A stretch of DNA of 64,000 bases. Origin: Sulfidibacterium sp964549335. Its GTDB lineage: Bacteria > Bacteroidota > Bacteroidia > Bacteroidales > F082. The DNA lies in the NCBI GenBank assembly GCA_964549335.1, contig CAZJUQ010000011.1, forward strand, positions 62,001 to 126,000, read 5' to 3'. The notes beneath the pieces are model-generated. The model saw only the letters and a list, made by a program, of their open reading frames with translations. It was not told the DNA's origin and did not search any database. Positions 1 to 8,752 of this stretch are shown here, piece after piece (the stretch's first letter is position 1; every line of letters begins with the position of its first letter). The position numbers were made by a program, and so were the translations under genes.

Positions 1-78
1 TTGAGGAAACGGAAAACGCTGGGCAAAAGCAACATTTGCAATGAACACCAGTGAAATGAAAAGGTAGATGTTTTTCAT
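1..78 (-). CDS. N-terminus of a secreted protein, possibly GH8 (partial)
   Basis: Only the first 26 codons lie in the window. They read leftward from an ATG at 76-78 and give a signal peptide with hydrophobic core LFISLVFIANVAFA, a probable signal peptidase I site after AFA, and a mature start QRFPFPQ. From memory, GH8 chitosanases of Bacillus begin their mature chain with a similar P-F-P-Q stretch; that, and the glucosamine-directed genes beside it, suggest a GH8 enzyme. The match covers only a few residues, so the family call is an inference. The gene follows the SusC-SusD-PKD genes on the same strand but sits beyond a terminator. Confidence 0.5.
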   Translation of the reverse strand, partial: MKNIYLFISLVFIANVAFAQRFPFPQ

Positions 79-150
79 TTTTAAAATTTTTGTGTTTGTG
101 TGTTGTGTGACATCACAGGGTTAATTTCGAAAAAGTGTATTCATATTTAT

Positions 151-202
151 GAAAAAAGAAAAACAGCAGGATAAATGTAAAAAACATTTTAATATCCTGC
201 TG
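151..202 (-). terminator. Rho-independent terminator after the PKD lipoprotein gene
   Basis: Read leftward, a long hairpin pairs CAGCAGGATA with TATCCTGCTG (164-202) and continues with an inner AATG/CATT pairing. It is followed by a T-rich run (rc of 151-163). It lies 26 bp beyond the stop of the PKD lipoprotein gene and should end the SusC-SusD-PKD transcript. Confidence 0.8.
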
Positions 203-228
203 CAAAAGATTACCATTATGCAAAAAAA

Positions 229-1227
229 TTATCTTTTTCTGACAAGTTTCAGATAGGTTTCGTCGGGTTCTCCGGGTATTGCACCTTCGTTGGTAAGTTC
301 GTCAATGTCGTAATAATTTCCCAGGTCTTCGGGGAAAGTGTTGTCAAATCGAACCCAAAGAGTATCTTGGGTAAGTTTAAGTATTTGATAATCGTAACCT
401 GCCGATTCCATTCCGAGGGATGCATGGTTGGTGAGGTGTATTACGTAAACGCCGGGCATCATATTACCGTTAATGTTGGTTTCGAAAGACAATGTGTCGT
501 TAATATTGTCTATATGTTCAACACTCCAGCTTGCCACCATAGGCGATTGTCCGTTGTTGTAATCTTCGTATGCCACATCTTCCCAAATTCCGGGGAGGGC
601 ATATCCTCGTGATGCCGCCCAAGCCCAGTTTACCATAAATGCGGTTTTGAAATCGTTTACATACTCCATTTTTTTGTTCAGTTTGAACATGTATTCGTCG
701 TCCAGAGCGTTTTCATCAATATCGCCGCCTTCGTTTTGCCACCAACTTTGGTCAATAGGGTTGAAATAAACCGTGTCGGGTACCCCGTCGCGGGGGCCGT
801 CGCCCATTACTGCCGGTGCGTCCACCCATGTCCAGACAGCTTCGCTTTCGCCGGTTTCGGCGTTATATCCCGAAAGGGTAATGTTTACTTCATTAAAAAC
901 ATCGGGGTCGCCTTCGGCAACATTTACGGTAATACTTGCTTGAGAGTCCTCTTCGCGGCCTTTGGCAGTGCATTTAACCGTATAATCGCCGGGGAAGGTA
1001 TAAGTTCCCGTTACATCTTGTCCGGTAGGTGTTTCGCCATTGCCCAAATCCCATGAATAGCTGATTGCATTTTCGGCTTCGGCATGATAAGTTACCACGT
1101 TTTTATCCACGGAATATGTGATGGTAACAGGTCCCGGTTTGCCTGTGTTTACAGGTTCGTCATCTTTGTCGCAAGCACTTAAAAAAAGTATTGCAATTGA
1201 TAAAAATCCAAAAATTAATTTTTTCAT
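229..1227 (-). CDS. PKD-domain surface lipoprotein in the SusE/F position
   Basis: A 332-residue lipoprotein. The signal peptide ends in a lipobox (LSAC) with Cys19, followed by acidic DKDDEP, which resembles the surface-export signal of Bacteroidota lipoproteins. Residues about 40-105 form a PKD domain (YSWDLGNGE, then TFPGDYTVKC). The remaining 220 residues are rich in Trp, Asn and Tyr and I do not recognise them. It is the third gene of the SusC-SusD operon, 54 bp after susD, the place usually held by SusE/SusF-type glycan-binding proteins. By position it probably binds the polysaccharide at the cell surface; this is inferred, as no binding site can be identified. Confidence 0.75.
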   Translation of the reverse strand: MKKLIFGFLSIAILFLSACDKDDEPVNTGKPGPVTITYSVDKNVVTYHAEAENAISYSWDLGNGETPTGQDVTGTYTFPGDYTVKCTAKGREEDSQASITVNVAEGDPDVFNEVNITLSGYNAETGESEAVWTWVDAPAVMGDGPRDGVPDTVYFNPIDQSWWQNEGGDIDENALDDEYMFKLNKKMEYVNDFKTAFMVNWAWAASRGYALPGIWEDVAYEDYNNGQSPMVASWSVEHIDNINDTLSFETNINGNMMPGVYVIHLTNHASLGMESAGYDYQILKLTQDTLWVRFDNTFPEDLGNYYDIDELTNEGAIPGEPDETYLKLVRKR

Positions 1228-1280
1228 AATAAAAAAGTGTTTGTTGTTAATAAATTATTTTGGTTTGTCATTTTGATTTG

Positions 1281-2741
1281 TTACCATAAATCGCTCAAAT
1301 CCAATTGGTCTTGCGAAATGGGGAAATGATTGTTTATGCCCTCTTTAAATCCGTATTTTCCAAGGACCTCTTCTCCGCGTCCTTGTCGTACTATATCCCA
1401 AAAGCGGTGACCTTCCATTGCCAGTTCCACACGCCGTTCGTGATAAATGGCATCGATGCCTTGATAAGGCGAGGGTCCCAGTCCCGCTCTGTTTCTCACC
1501 TCTTGCAGTGGTGTTTGCCAGTCGCCTCCCGTATGGAAAGCCGCTTCGGCGTTCCACAACAATACTTCCGCATAACGTATTACAATCCAGTTTTTAGAGG
1601 CGTCGGAAAAATCGGCGGGTTGTTGCGATGCGGGGAGGCAATATTTTTGGTTTGCATAGTGATCGATATTTGTGGGAAAACTGTTGTCGAAAGTGGATTC
1701 GTCGCTTGTACCTTGCCACAGGGTTTCACCGTCGAAAATTATTGTTGCGTCTTTACGCGGGTCACCATCTTCGTATTCGTCAACGAGATCTTGTGTGGGA
1801 CAGTTAAACCCCCATCCTCCTATTCCGGCAAAAGGATGATTTCTTGTTTCCATATAAACACAGAGCATAGTTCCTTCGTTTTCATCACCGTAATCGCCGT
1901 TTCCGGTTTCTTTGAATTGGATTGAAAAAACTATCTCTTCGTTATTTTCGTTTTCGAGTTTGAAAACATCGGCATAATCGGGAAGTAAAGCATATTCGCC
2001 GCTTGCTATTATTTGTCCGGTTACCTCTTTTGCTTTATCCCATTTTTTTTGAAATATATACGCTTTTGCCAAAAATGCGAGAGCGGCGCCTTTGGTGGCA
2101 CGTCCAATATCTTCCGGAGCAAGTTCACTCCGTTTGGGAAGCACTTCGGAAGCGGCTTTGAAATCGTTTTCGATAAATTCCCATATTTTTGATTCTTCAA
2201 CCAGCGGTTGTTGGTATTCACTGGGTTTTAATACATGGTCAACCAAAGGGACACTACCCCAGGTTTTAACCAGTTCGAAATAGAAATATCCCCTTACAAA
2301 ACGGGCTTGTGCTATGAGGTTGGCTTTTGAATTGCCGGATATTAAATCCTCTCCCATTTTGTTAATGTTTTCTATTGCCGTGTTGCAACGGTTAATTCCA
2401 ATGTAGTAGTTTTTCCAAGCTATGTTCAGCATGTAATTGTCGGGAGTGTAAGTAAAATTTATCAAATTGTCCATCCAGTCTTGGTCGCTGCCCACATCAC
2501 CTCCTTTCCAACCGTCGCGTCCTATAATGTCGCCGAAAAAGAAGGGAATGGTGTTGTGGTTTCCGTCCCATCCCATTACGTCGTAACATCCCGTAATGGC
2601 CAACTTTGCATTATCCTCGTTGGTAAAAAAATCTTCCATTACTTGTGTGGGCGGTTTTACATCGAGGAAATCTTTTTTGCAACTTGAAAATGTAAAAACC
2701 ACCGCAATGATTGCCAATAAAGTTATGTTTTTCTTTTTCAT
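1281..2741 (-). CDS. SusD/RagB family glycan-binding lipoprotein
   Basis: A 486-residue SusD-family outer-membrane lipoprotein. It starts with a signal peptide and lipobox (FSSC, Cys21), then the family-typical KKDFLDVKPPTQ. The N-terminal helical part holds the usual motif around ARFVRGYFYFELVKTWG. The C-terminal part has the RYAEVLLWNAEA helix and the closing YHERRVELAMEGHRFWD motif found in nearly all SusD proteins. SusD forms a lid over the SusC channel and delivers oligosaccharide to it. The gene is 11 bp downstream of susC. The ligand cannot be read from sequence; the locus points to an amino-sugar polymer. Confidence 0.95.
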   Translation of the reverse strand: MKKKNITLLAIIAVVFTFSSCKKDFLDVKPPTQVMEDFFTNEDNAKLAITGCYDVMGWDGNHNTIPFFFGDIIGRDGWKGGDVGSDQDWMDNLINFTYTPDNYMLNIAWKNYYIGINRCNTAIENINKMGEDLISGNSKANLIAQARFVRGYFYFELVKTWGSVPLVDHVLKPSEYQQPLVEESKIWEFIENDFKAASEVLPKRSELAPEDIGRATKGAALAFLAKAYIFQKKWDKAKEVTGQIIASGEYALLPDYADVFKLENENNEEIVFSIQFKETGNGDYGDENEGTMLCVYMETRNHPFAGIGGWGFNCPTQDLVDEYEDGDPRKDATIIFDGETLWQGTSDESTFDNSFPTNIDHYANQKYCLPASQQPADFSDASKNWIVIRYAEVLLWNAEAAFHTGGDWQTPLQEVRNRAGLGPSPYQGIDAIYHERRVELAMEGHRFWDIVRQGRGEEVLGKYGFKEGINNHFPISQDQLDLSDLW

Positions 2742-2752
2742 AATTCTTTTTT

Positions 2753-5700
2753 TTAAAATCCGAGGTGCAAACCGAAATAAAATGTTCTCGGGCTAGGATA
2801 GCGTGCCCTGTCGATACCCCTGTCGAGCGGATTGTTATTATAACCTATTCCCACTTCCGGGTCGAAACCCGAATACCGGGTTAGTGTAAACAAATTGTCG
2901 GCTCCCGCAAAAATTTTCAGTGAGGTTATATCGGTTTTGTTAAAAATGTTTTGCGGGATATTGTATTCCAGTTGCAAGTTTTTCAACCTGAGATAGGAAC
3001 CGTCTTCCACAAAACGGTCGGAACGCAAACTGTTGTTAGCATCGTTAATGTTAAGTCGAGCCATGTTGGGGTCGTCGGTATCTCCTTCCAAAAGCCACCG
3101 TCCCATCAAAGAGGCGTCAACATTGTATCTTACGCTTGAATTGAAGTTGTAAAACCTTGTTGCGTTAAATATTTCGTTGCCGTAAACGCCGTAAAAAAAC
3201 ATCAAAAGGCTAAACCCTTTGTAATTCAGGTTTACGTTAAATCCTGCGGTAAAATCGGGGAAAGGGCTGCCTATGAAGTCCATAATAAGTTTTCCGTTTT
3301 CGTCGGCTTTGTATCTTATGTCTCCCGGTGCCGCATTGGGTTGTATGGGATTTCCGTTAGGATCGACATAAGCGTCTATTTCGGCCTGGTTTTGAAAAAG
3401 TCCGTCGGTAATATATCCGTAAAACGAAGCCATTGGGTGTCCCACTTCGGTGCGGGAAATATACCCCAGTTGCATAAAGGTAACAGCCGGAATGTAAGTG
3501 GCGCTGCCAAGGTCGAGGACCTTGTTTTTTACATGGCTGAAGTTAAGTTTTAAATCGTATTTGAAATTTTTAAAACTGTTTTTGTATCCCACAACCATTT
3601 CGAAACCTTTGTTTTGCATTGAAGCCACATTGGTAAAAGGCATCTCTTGTGTTCCCACATGTCCGGGCAAATCCGGATCGTAGAGCATTTGTCCTGTTTT
3701 GTCGATAAAGTAGTCGCCCGAAAATGAGAACCGGTCTTCCCACATAGCAATATCAACACCAATGTTCAATGATGTTTTTTCTTCCCAGTGCAGTTCGTCG
3801 TTGGGAATACGCGGGAAAGCTATACCGTCAACAATTTTGTCGCCAAAAACGTACCGTTGTCCTGCAGTCGAAGTGGCGTAATAAGAGTATGGTTGAAGTG
3901 CCAAATCGTTACCCGACATTCCGTATCCTGCCCTCAGTTTAAGGTTGTTGATAATTTCCACGTTTTCAAAAAAGCTCTCTTTATCCAAGCGCCATCCCAA
4001 TGATGCCGAAGGGAAGTCTCCCCAGCGGTGTTCGGGTCCGAACATTGAAGAGCCTTGACGGCGGAAATTTGCCGTAAAAAAGTATTTTCCCGAGAAGTTG
4101 TAATTTATTCTTCCGAAATATGATATATACCTTATGTCGCTTGCCAATCCGTAAGATGATGCGTCTTGATTTCCTGTGGCATTATCAATAAATATGAGAT
4201 GTTCCGCCTCGGAAATTAAATCGGTGGCTGTAACGCCGAACCATTCGGCATAATTTTGTTCGGTTTCATTTCCTGCCATTATTTTTACCGAATGGTTGCC
4301 GTATTGGTGTGTCCAGGTTAAATAATTGGAGAAGACCCAGTCTCTCCTTTCGTAATAATCGCGCGAAACCGAAGTTTGTGAATTTTCCTCTCCGGTTTTT
4401 ACGAAAAATGTAGGCATCCAGTCGTAATTGTTGCTAAACGTAAGTGCATAACCCAAACGTGAAGTAAAGGTGAAATCTTTAAGAAAGGTTATGTCTGCAA
4501 ACAGGTCGCCGCCTAATGAGTAGTCTTTTACTTCGTCTTTGGTGCGGTCGAGGTGGGCTACGGGATTTGCAATAGTGTTGAATTTTGAACCGTCCCAGCT
4601 ACCATCCTCTTTTTTTACTTTTGTGATGGGGTCGATGGCTATGGCCTCCATCATAATTGCGTTCCACTCGTCGTCTTCGTTAATGAGGTGTGTGGTGCTG
4701 CTCGAAAACGAAATATTTTCGCCTACTTTTAACCATTTGTGCAGTTGTGCTTCCGTATTGAGGCGTAAATCGAGACTTTTTGCATCCGACTTTTTTATTA
4801 TCCCTTCCTGATTGTTGTAATTTGCGCTCATAAACCATGTAAGTTTATCGTTTCCTCCCGAAAAGGATAGATAATGGTTCATTGATGCCGCGGTACGTGT
4901 AATGGCTTTTTGCCAATCGGTACCTTCGCCGAACGGACCGTCTAACGAAGGGGGAATAGGAAGTCCTGCATTGCTGTAAGCTTCGGAACGCAATTTTGCC
5001 CATTGCTTGGCTGTGGTGAGGTTTAGTTTTTTATAAAGTTGTCCCCACGAAAAGCGGTTTTCATATTCCATTTGCATTTTGCCTTGACTTCCCCTTTTTG
5101 TGGTAATCAATATTACGCCGTTTGCCCCTTTTGTTCCGTAAATTGCAGTGGCGGAAGCATCTTTAAGAATTTCCATGCTTGCAATATCCTGTGGATTTAC
5201 CCCGCCTGTTGTGGGTACGCCATCAACAATCCAAAGTGGCGGCGACCCGTTAATGGAGCTTATTCCTCTGATTGTTATCTCCTCGTCGCGTCCGGGAGCA
5301 CCGCTATTGGTAGTTACGGTGACTCCTGCAGCCCTGCCCTGCAATATGGAGGCTATGTTTTGTTGGTGGGTTTGTTGTAACTCATCGCCGCTAATGGAGA
5401 CCAGTGCCCCGGTTACGTCGCTCTTTTTTTGAACACCATAACCAACAACAACCACTTCATTAAGCAATTCGGTATTTGCTTCCAATTGAACCTCTATTGA
5501 AGTTTTACCGTTCAAAGCTATTTCTGCGGTTTTGTATCCCACATAAGAAAAAACAAGGACTGCATGAGAGTCGGTGCTCAAACTGAACTTGCCCTCCAAA
5601 TCGGTTGTTGTTCCCGTGTTGGTACCTTTTACTACCACCGAAACCCCGGGTAAGGTTTCGCCGTCTTCTTTCGAAATTACCCTACCGGTAACAACGACTT

Positions 5701-5761
5701 TTTGTGCCGTTGACGTAAAACCGATAAAAAGTAAAAAGAAACCGATGAAAATGTTTTTCAT
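2753..5761 (-). CDS. SusC/RagA family TonB-dependent outer-membrane transporter
   Basis: A 1002-residue TonB-dependent transporter. Order: signal peptide (ending TSTAQ), a carboxypeptidase-regulatory-like beta-sandwich (about residues 24-100), a TonB-box-like stretch NEVVVVGYGVQKKSDVTGA, a plug domain with the SusC signature DASATAIYGTKGANGVI, and a beta-barrel to the C-terminal aromatic FGLHLGF. It imports oligosaccharides into the periplasm with its SusD partner, powered by TonB-ExbBD. There is no N-terminal STN domain, so regulation through an anti-sigma factor is unlikely. It is the first gene of the leftward operon, and its predicted promoter overlaps an operator-like palindrome. Confidence 0.96.
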   Translation of the reverse strand: MKNIFIGFFLLFIGFTSTAQKVVVTGRVISKEDGETLPGVSVVVKGTNTGTTTDLEGKFSLSTDSHAVLVFSYVGYKTAEIALNGKTSIEVQLEANTELLNEVVVVGYGVQKKSDVTGALVSISGDELQQTHQQNIASILQGRAAGVTVTTNSGAPGRDEEITIRGISSINGSPPLWIVDGVPTTGGVNPQDIASMEILKDASATAIYGTKGANGVILITTKRGSQGKMQMEYENRFSWGQLYKKLNLTTAKQWAKLRSEAYSNAGLPIPPSLDGPFGEGTDWQKAITRTAASMNHYLSFSGGNDKLTWFMSANYNNQEGIIKKSDAKSLDLRLNTEAQLHKWLKVGENISFSSSTTHLINEDDEWNAIMMEAIAIDPITKVKKEDGSWDGSKFNTIANPVAHLDRTKDEVKDYSLGGDLFADITFLKDFTFTSRLGYALTFSNNYDWMPTFFVKTGEENSQTSVSRDYYERRDWVFSNYLTWTHQYGNHSVKIMAGNETEQNYAEWFGVTATDLISEAEHLIFIDNATGNQDASSYGLASDIRYISYFGRINYNFSGKYFFTANFRRQGSSMFGPEHRWGDFPSASLGWRLDKESFFENVEIINNLKLRAGYGMSGNDLALQPYSYYATSTAGQRYVFGDKIVDGIAFPRIPNDELHWEEKTSLNIGVDIAMWEDRFSFSGDYFIDKTGQMLYDPDLPGHVGTQEMPFTNVASMQNKGFEMVVGYKNSFKNFKYDLKLNFSHVKNKVLDLGSATYIPAVTFMQLGYISRTEVGHPMASFYGYITDGLFQNQAEIDAYVDPNGNPIQPNAAPGDIRYKADENGKLIMDFIGSPFPDFTAGFNVNLNYKGFSLLMFFYGVYGNEIFNATRFYNFNSSVRYNVDASLMGRWLLEGDTDDPNMARLNINDANNSLRSDRFVEDGSYLRLKNLQLEYNIPQNIFNKTDITSLKIFAGADNLFTLTRYSGFDPEVGIGYNNNPLDRGIDRARYPSPRTFYFGLHLGF

Positions 5762-5783
5762 GGAAAATACCCTTTCTTTTTAG

Positions 5784-5797
5784 TGCAAATATTTGCA
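5784..5797. promoter_or_regulatory. Operator-like palindrome (susC side)
   Basis: Perfect 14-bp palindrome TGCAAATATTTGCA. It covers the predicted transcription start of the leftward susC operon, 23 bp before the susC start codon. A near-identical palindrome is at 6043-6056. The position would suit a repressor. No regulator gene is in the window, so function is inferred. Confidence 0.5.
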
Positions 5798-5799
5798 TA

Positions 5800-5830
5800 C
5801 AAAAATAATTATAAAATTTTTATTTGCAAG
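5800..5830 (-). promoter_or_regulatory. Predicted promoter of the susC operon
   Basis: Read leftward, a -7 box TATTTTTG (rc of 5800-5807) matches the Bacteroidota consensus TAnnTTTG exactly. A -33 box CTTG (rc of 5827-5830) lies 19 bp upstream and matches TTTG in three of four bases. The start of transcription would fall near 5794, inside the palindrome at 5784-5797. Confidence 0.5.
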
Positions 5831-6042
5831 TATTATCTTAATTTTTTTTGCGTATTATCTGTGGTTATGATATATGAAAGATGTGTAATATTTTGTGTAA
5901 TGTTTTTCAAAAACTTTAAAAACAATAAAATACGATTTTATCAAATGTTAAAAAACAGCTTCTCTTACCTGTTATTTTTTTTGATTTAAAATAAGTGAAG
6001 AGTAAAAAAATTGCACAAAAACAAAAAAACATGAAAAATAAA

Positions 6043-6056
6043 TGCAAAAATTTGCA
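6043..6056. promoter_or_regulatory. Operator-like palindrome (GH2 side)
   Basis: TGCAAAAATTTGCA, identical in both 6-bp arms to the palindrome at 5784-5797 and differing only in the two-base centre. Its right arm contains the -33 TTTG of the predicted GH2-operon promoter. Bound protein here would be expected to affect polymerase binding directly. Confidence 0.5.
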
Positions 6057-6082
6057 CAGAAAAATAATTGATTGTATCTTTA
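6051..6082 (+). promoter_or_regulatory. Predicted promoter of the GH2-MFS-ROK-NagB operon
   Basis: The -33 box TTTG (6051-6054) and -7 box TATCTTTA (6075-6082, seven of eight to TAnnTTTG) are separated by 20 bp, the usual spacing in this phylum. Transcription would start near 6089, leaving a 60-base leader before the ATG at 6149. The rest of the 5762-6148 gap is AT-rich, with additional TTTGCA/TTGCAC half-sites near 5823 and 6011. Confidence 0.5.
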
Positions 6083-6148
6083 CGCTCTCAAAAAAAATCT
6101 GCATTTTAATGCTTTTTGTTATATTTATAAAATAAGGTGTAAATATAG

Positions 6149-8746
6149 ATGGTAAATAGAGGGTTTGTAAGAGTGATATTAGTGCTGGTTGTGGTAATGG
6201 CGCTTATCTTTTCGGTGTTTTCGTGCAAAACGGGAAAAGAAAAGCTTTTTTACCGGAAAAATTTAAGTGATGGCTGGCATATTAGCAGTGATTCTACGGA
6301 GGCGGAGAAGTTGGGCGGCACAAATGTTTTTAATGCTAAGGTTCCGGGTACGGTGCTTGCAAATTTGACAAAAGCCGGTGTCTATAAAGATGTTTTCGTG
6401 GATATGAACATAAAAAACATTCCGTCGGGAGACTTTGAGAAACCGTGGTGGTATGTTACTTCTTTTTATCTTGAAAAGATACCGCAAAACATACAACTTT
6501 TTTTCGAAGGAATAAATTACAAAGCGGACATCTGGGTAAACAACAGGCTAATAGCCGGCAGTTCTTCGGCAAAGAACCCTTTCAGAATGTTTAAATTCGA
6601 TATTACCGGCATTGTTAAAAAGGGTAAAAATAGAATCTCGGTTAAGGTTTATCCTCCGGTAGCCGGTGATTTTTCCATAGGTTTTGTAGATTGGAATCCG
6701 GCGCCGCCCGATAAAAACATGGGGCTGTTCCGTCCGGTATATCTTGAAGCCAACGGAGGGGTTGAAGTTTTTAATCCTTACGTTGTGTCGAAATTAAGCG
6801 GTACGCTCGACCGTGCCATGTTAACGGCGTCGGTGGAGGTGAAAAATCATTTAAAGCATGGTGTAAGCGGCCAATTGATTTTTGATTTTGAAGGAAAAAA
6901 GATAAAACGACGGGTTGAATTGAGAGCCGGAGAAACAAAAAAGGTGGTGTTCGGATATCCGGATTATGACGAACTGACTGTTGAAAATCCGGTATTATGG
7001 TGGCCTCATACTATCGGGTCACCGTTTCTGTACAAAGCTTCTTTTGAATTTTGTGGCAACGGTCGTGTTTACGACGAAAAAGGTGTAAAATTCGGTATTA
7101 GGTCTGTTTCGGATTATTTTACAAAGGAGGGTCACAGAGGCTTTAAAATAAACGGAAAAAAGATATTGATTCGCGGGGGAGGTTGGGTTGACAGACTTTT
7201 GCTTGATGATGATTATGAAAGCATAAAAAGCCAGTTTGAATATATTAAAAGCATGGGGCTTAACACGATACGCCTTGAGGGTTTTTGGGGCAACAATCAG
7301 GATTTGTACGATATTGCCGACAGTATGGGTGTGCTTATTATGGCCGGTTGGAGTTGTCAGTGGGAGTGGGAAGACTATTTGGGGAAGTATTGTGATGAGA
7401 ATTACGGTGGTGTTTTGTCGGATAATGACATTGATATGATAAGCCGTGCTTGGCGCGATCAAATAGTTTGGTTACGTAATCATCCCTCTGTTGTTGCCTG
7501 GTTCGGTGGAAGCGACTGCAAGGCGAAACCCGAGCTGGAAAAGAGGTATTTCGAAACTTTTTCCGAATACGACACTACTAGGATTTACCTTGCTTCGGCA
7601 AAGGAATGGTCGTCGTTGGCGGGAGCTACCGGTGTAAAGATGAGAGGTCCCTATGCCTACGAACCTCCGGTGTATTGGTATGCCGACACCCTCTACGGAG
7701 GAGCTTTCGGATTTAATACCGAAACCGGTCCCGGAGCACAAGTGCCGCCATTGGAAAGTATTAAAAAGATGATATCGCCCGGACATCTTTGGCCGGTGGA
7801 CTCGGTTTGGAATTTTCATTGCGGACGTAATGAATTTAATACGTTGGACAGGTACATTACGGCAATGGAAAAAAGGTACGGCAAGCCTGTTTCGGTGGAA
7901 GATTTTGCAAAAAAAGCCCAACTGTTGAATTACGAACTAATGCGCCCCATGTTCGAAGCATTTTCGGTTAACCGTTACAAAGCCACCGGAGTAATTCAGT
8001 GGATGCTCAATTCGGCATGGCCCGAAATGTATTGGCAGCTATACGATTATTACCTTATGCCCAACGGGGCGTTTTACGGAACAAAAAAGGCGTTGCAACC
8101 TTATCATGCCGTTTACGATTATTCCACGCACACAATTTATGCCGTCAACGATAAACTGCACGATTTGAACAATTGCACACTGTCGGTAAGGGCATACGAT
8201 ATTAATTCTCAAAAAAGATTTGAAAAATCATTGAAGATAAATCTTAAAGCAAATTCAAGCAGAGAGATTTTGAAACTTCCTCCTTTCGATTGGAACAAAA
8301 ACGTTTGCTTTCTTGACTTGCGGTTGACAAATTCGAACGGAACGGTTGTGGACAATAACTTTTATTGGCTGTCGTACAAAGAGGATGTTTTGGATTACGA
8401 TGCCGTAGTGAAGCCGTGGAACTATTACACCCCTTCAAAGCGTTATGCCGATTTTACCGCACTTAACCGCATGCCCCGTGCCGGCGTGGAGCATTCGGTG
8501 AAAATTGTGGATAAGGATGGTAAAAAACATTTTGAAATTACGTTGCACAACAAAAGCGATGTTATTGCCTTTTTTATACATGCGGCATTGATTGACAAAA
8601 ATACGGGAAAAACAATATTGCCGGTGCTGTGGTCCGATAATTACATATCGCTTCTTCCGCACGAAACAAGAGAGTTAACGGTAACTACGGATAAAAAGTA
8701 TTTAGCCGGAAAAGATGTAAAACTGATTGTTGAAAGTTATAATTAA
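6149..8746 (+). CDS. GH2 glycosidase, exo-beta-D-glucosaminidase (CsxA)-like lipoprotein
   Basis: An 865-residue lipoprotein (lipobox VFSC, Cys26) of glycoside hydrolase family 2: sugar-binding jelly roll (about 40-215), immunoglobulin-like domain, TIM barrel (about 330-630) and C-terminal beta domains. It resembles the exo-beta-D-glucosaminidase branch: FVDWNPAPPDKNMG in the jelly roll, FGGSD with Asp456 as likely acid/base, and FNTETGPG with Glu525 as likely nucleophile. The Asp-Glu spacing (69) is close to that of CsxA (Asp469, Glu541, from memory). Such enzymes release glucosamine from the non-reducing end of chitosan oligosaccharides. The downstream kinase and deaminase genes fit that product. 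Another GH2 specificity, such as mannosidase, is less likely given the GSD motif. Confidence 0.8.
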   Translation: MVNRGFVRVILVLVVVMALIFSVFSCKTGKEKLFYRKNLSDGWHISSDSTEAEKLGGTNVFNAKVPGTVLANLTKAGVYKDVFVDMNIKNIPSGDFEKPWWYVTSFYLEKIPQNIQLFFEGINYKADIWVNNRLIAGSSSAKNPFRMFKFDITGIVKKGKNRISVKVYPPVAGDFSIGFVDWNPAPPDKNMGLFRPVYLEANGGVEVFNPYVVSKLSGTLDRAMLTASVEVKNHLKHGVSGQLIFDFEGKKIKRRVELRAGETKKVVFGYPDYDELTVENPVLWWPHTIGSPFLYKASFEFCGNGRVYDEKGVKFGIRSVSDYFTKEGHRGFKINGKKILIRGGGWVDRLLLDDDYESIKSQFEYIKSMGLNTIRLEGFWGNNQDLYDIADSMGVLIMAGWSCQWEWEDYLGKYCDENYGGVLSDNDIDMISRAWRDQIVWLRNHPSVVAWFGGSDCKAKPELEKRYFETFSEYDTTRIYLASAKEWSSLAGATGVKMRGPYAYEPPVYWYADTLYGGAFGFNTETGPGAQVPPLESIKKMISPGHLWPVDSVWNFHCGRNEFNTLDRYITAMEKRYGKPVSVEDFAKKAQLLNYELMRPMFEAFSVNRYKATGVIQWMLNSAWPEMYWQLYDYYLMPNGAFYGTKKALQPYHAVYDYSTHTIYAVNDKLHDLNNCTLSVRAYDINSQKRFEKSLKINLKANSSREILKLPPFDWNKNVCFLDLRLTNSNGTVVDNNFYWLSYKEDVLDYDAVVKPWNYYTPSKRYADFTALNRMPRAGVEHSVKIVDKDGKKHFEITLHNKSDVIAFFIHAALIDKNTGKTILPVLWSDNYISLLPHETRELTVTTDKKYLAGKDVKLIVESYN

Positions 8747-8752
8747 AAAAAG

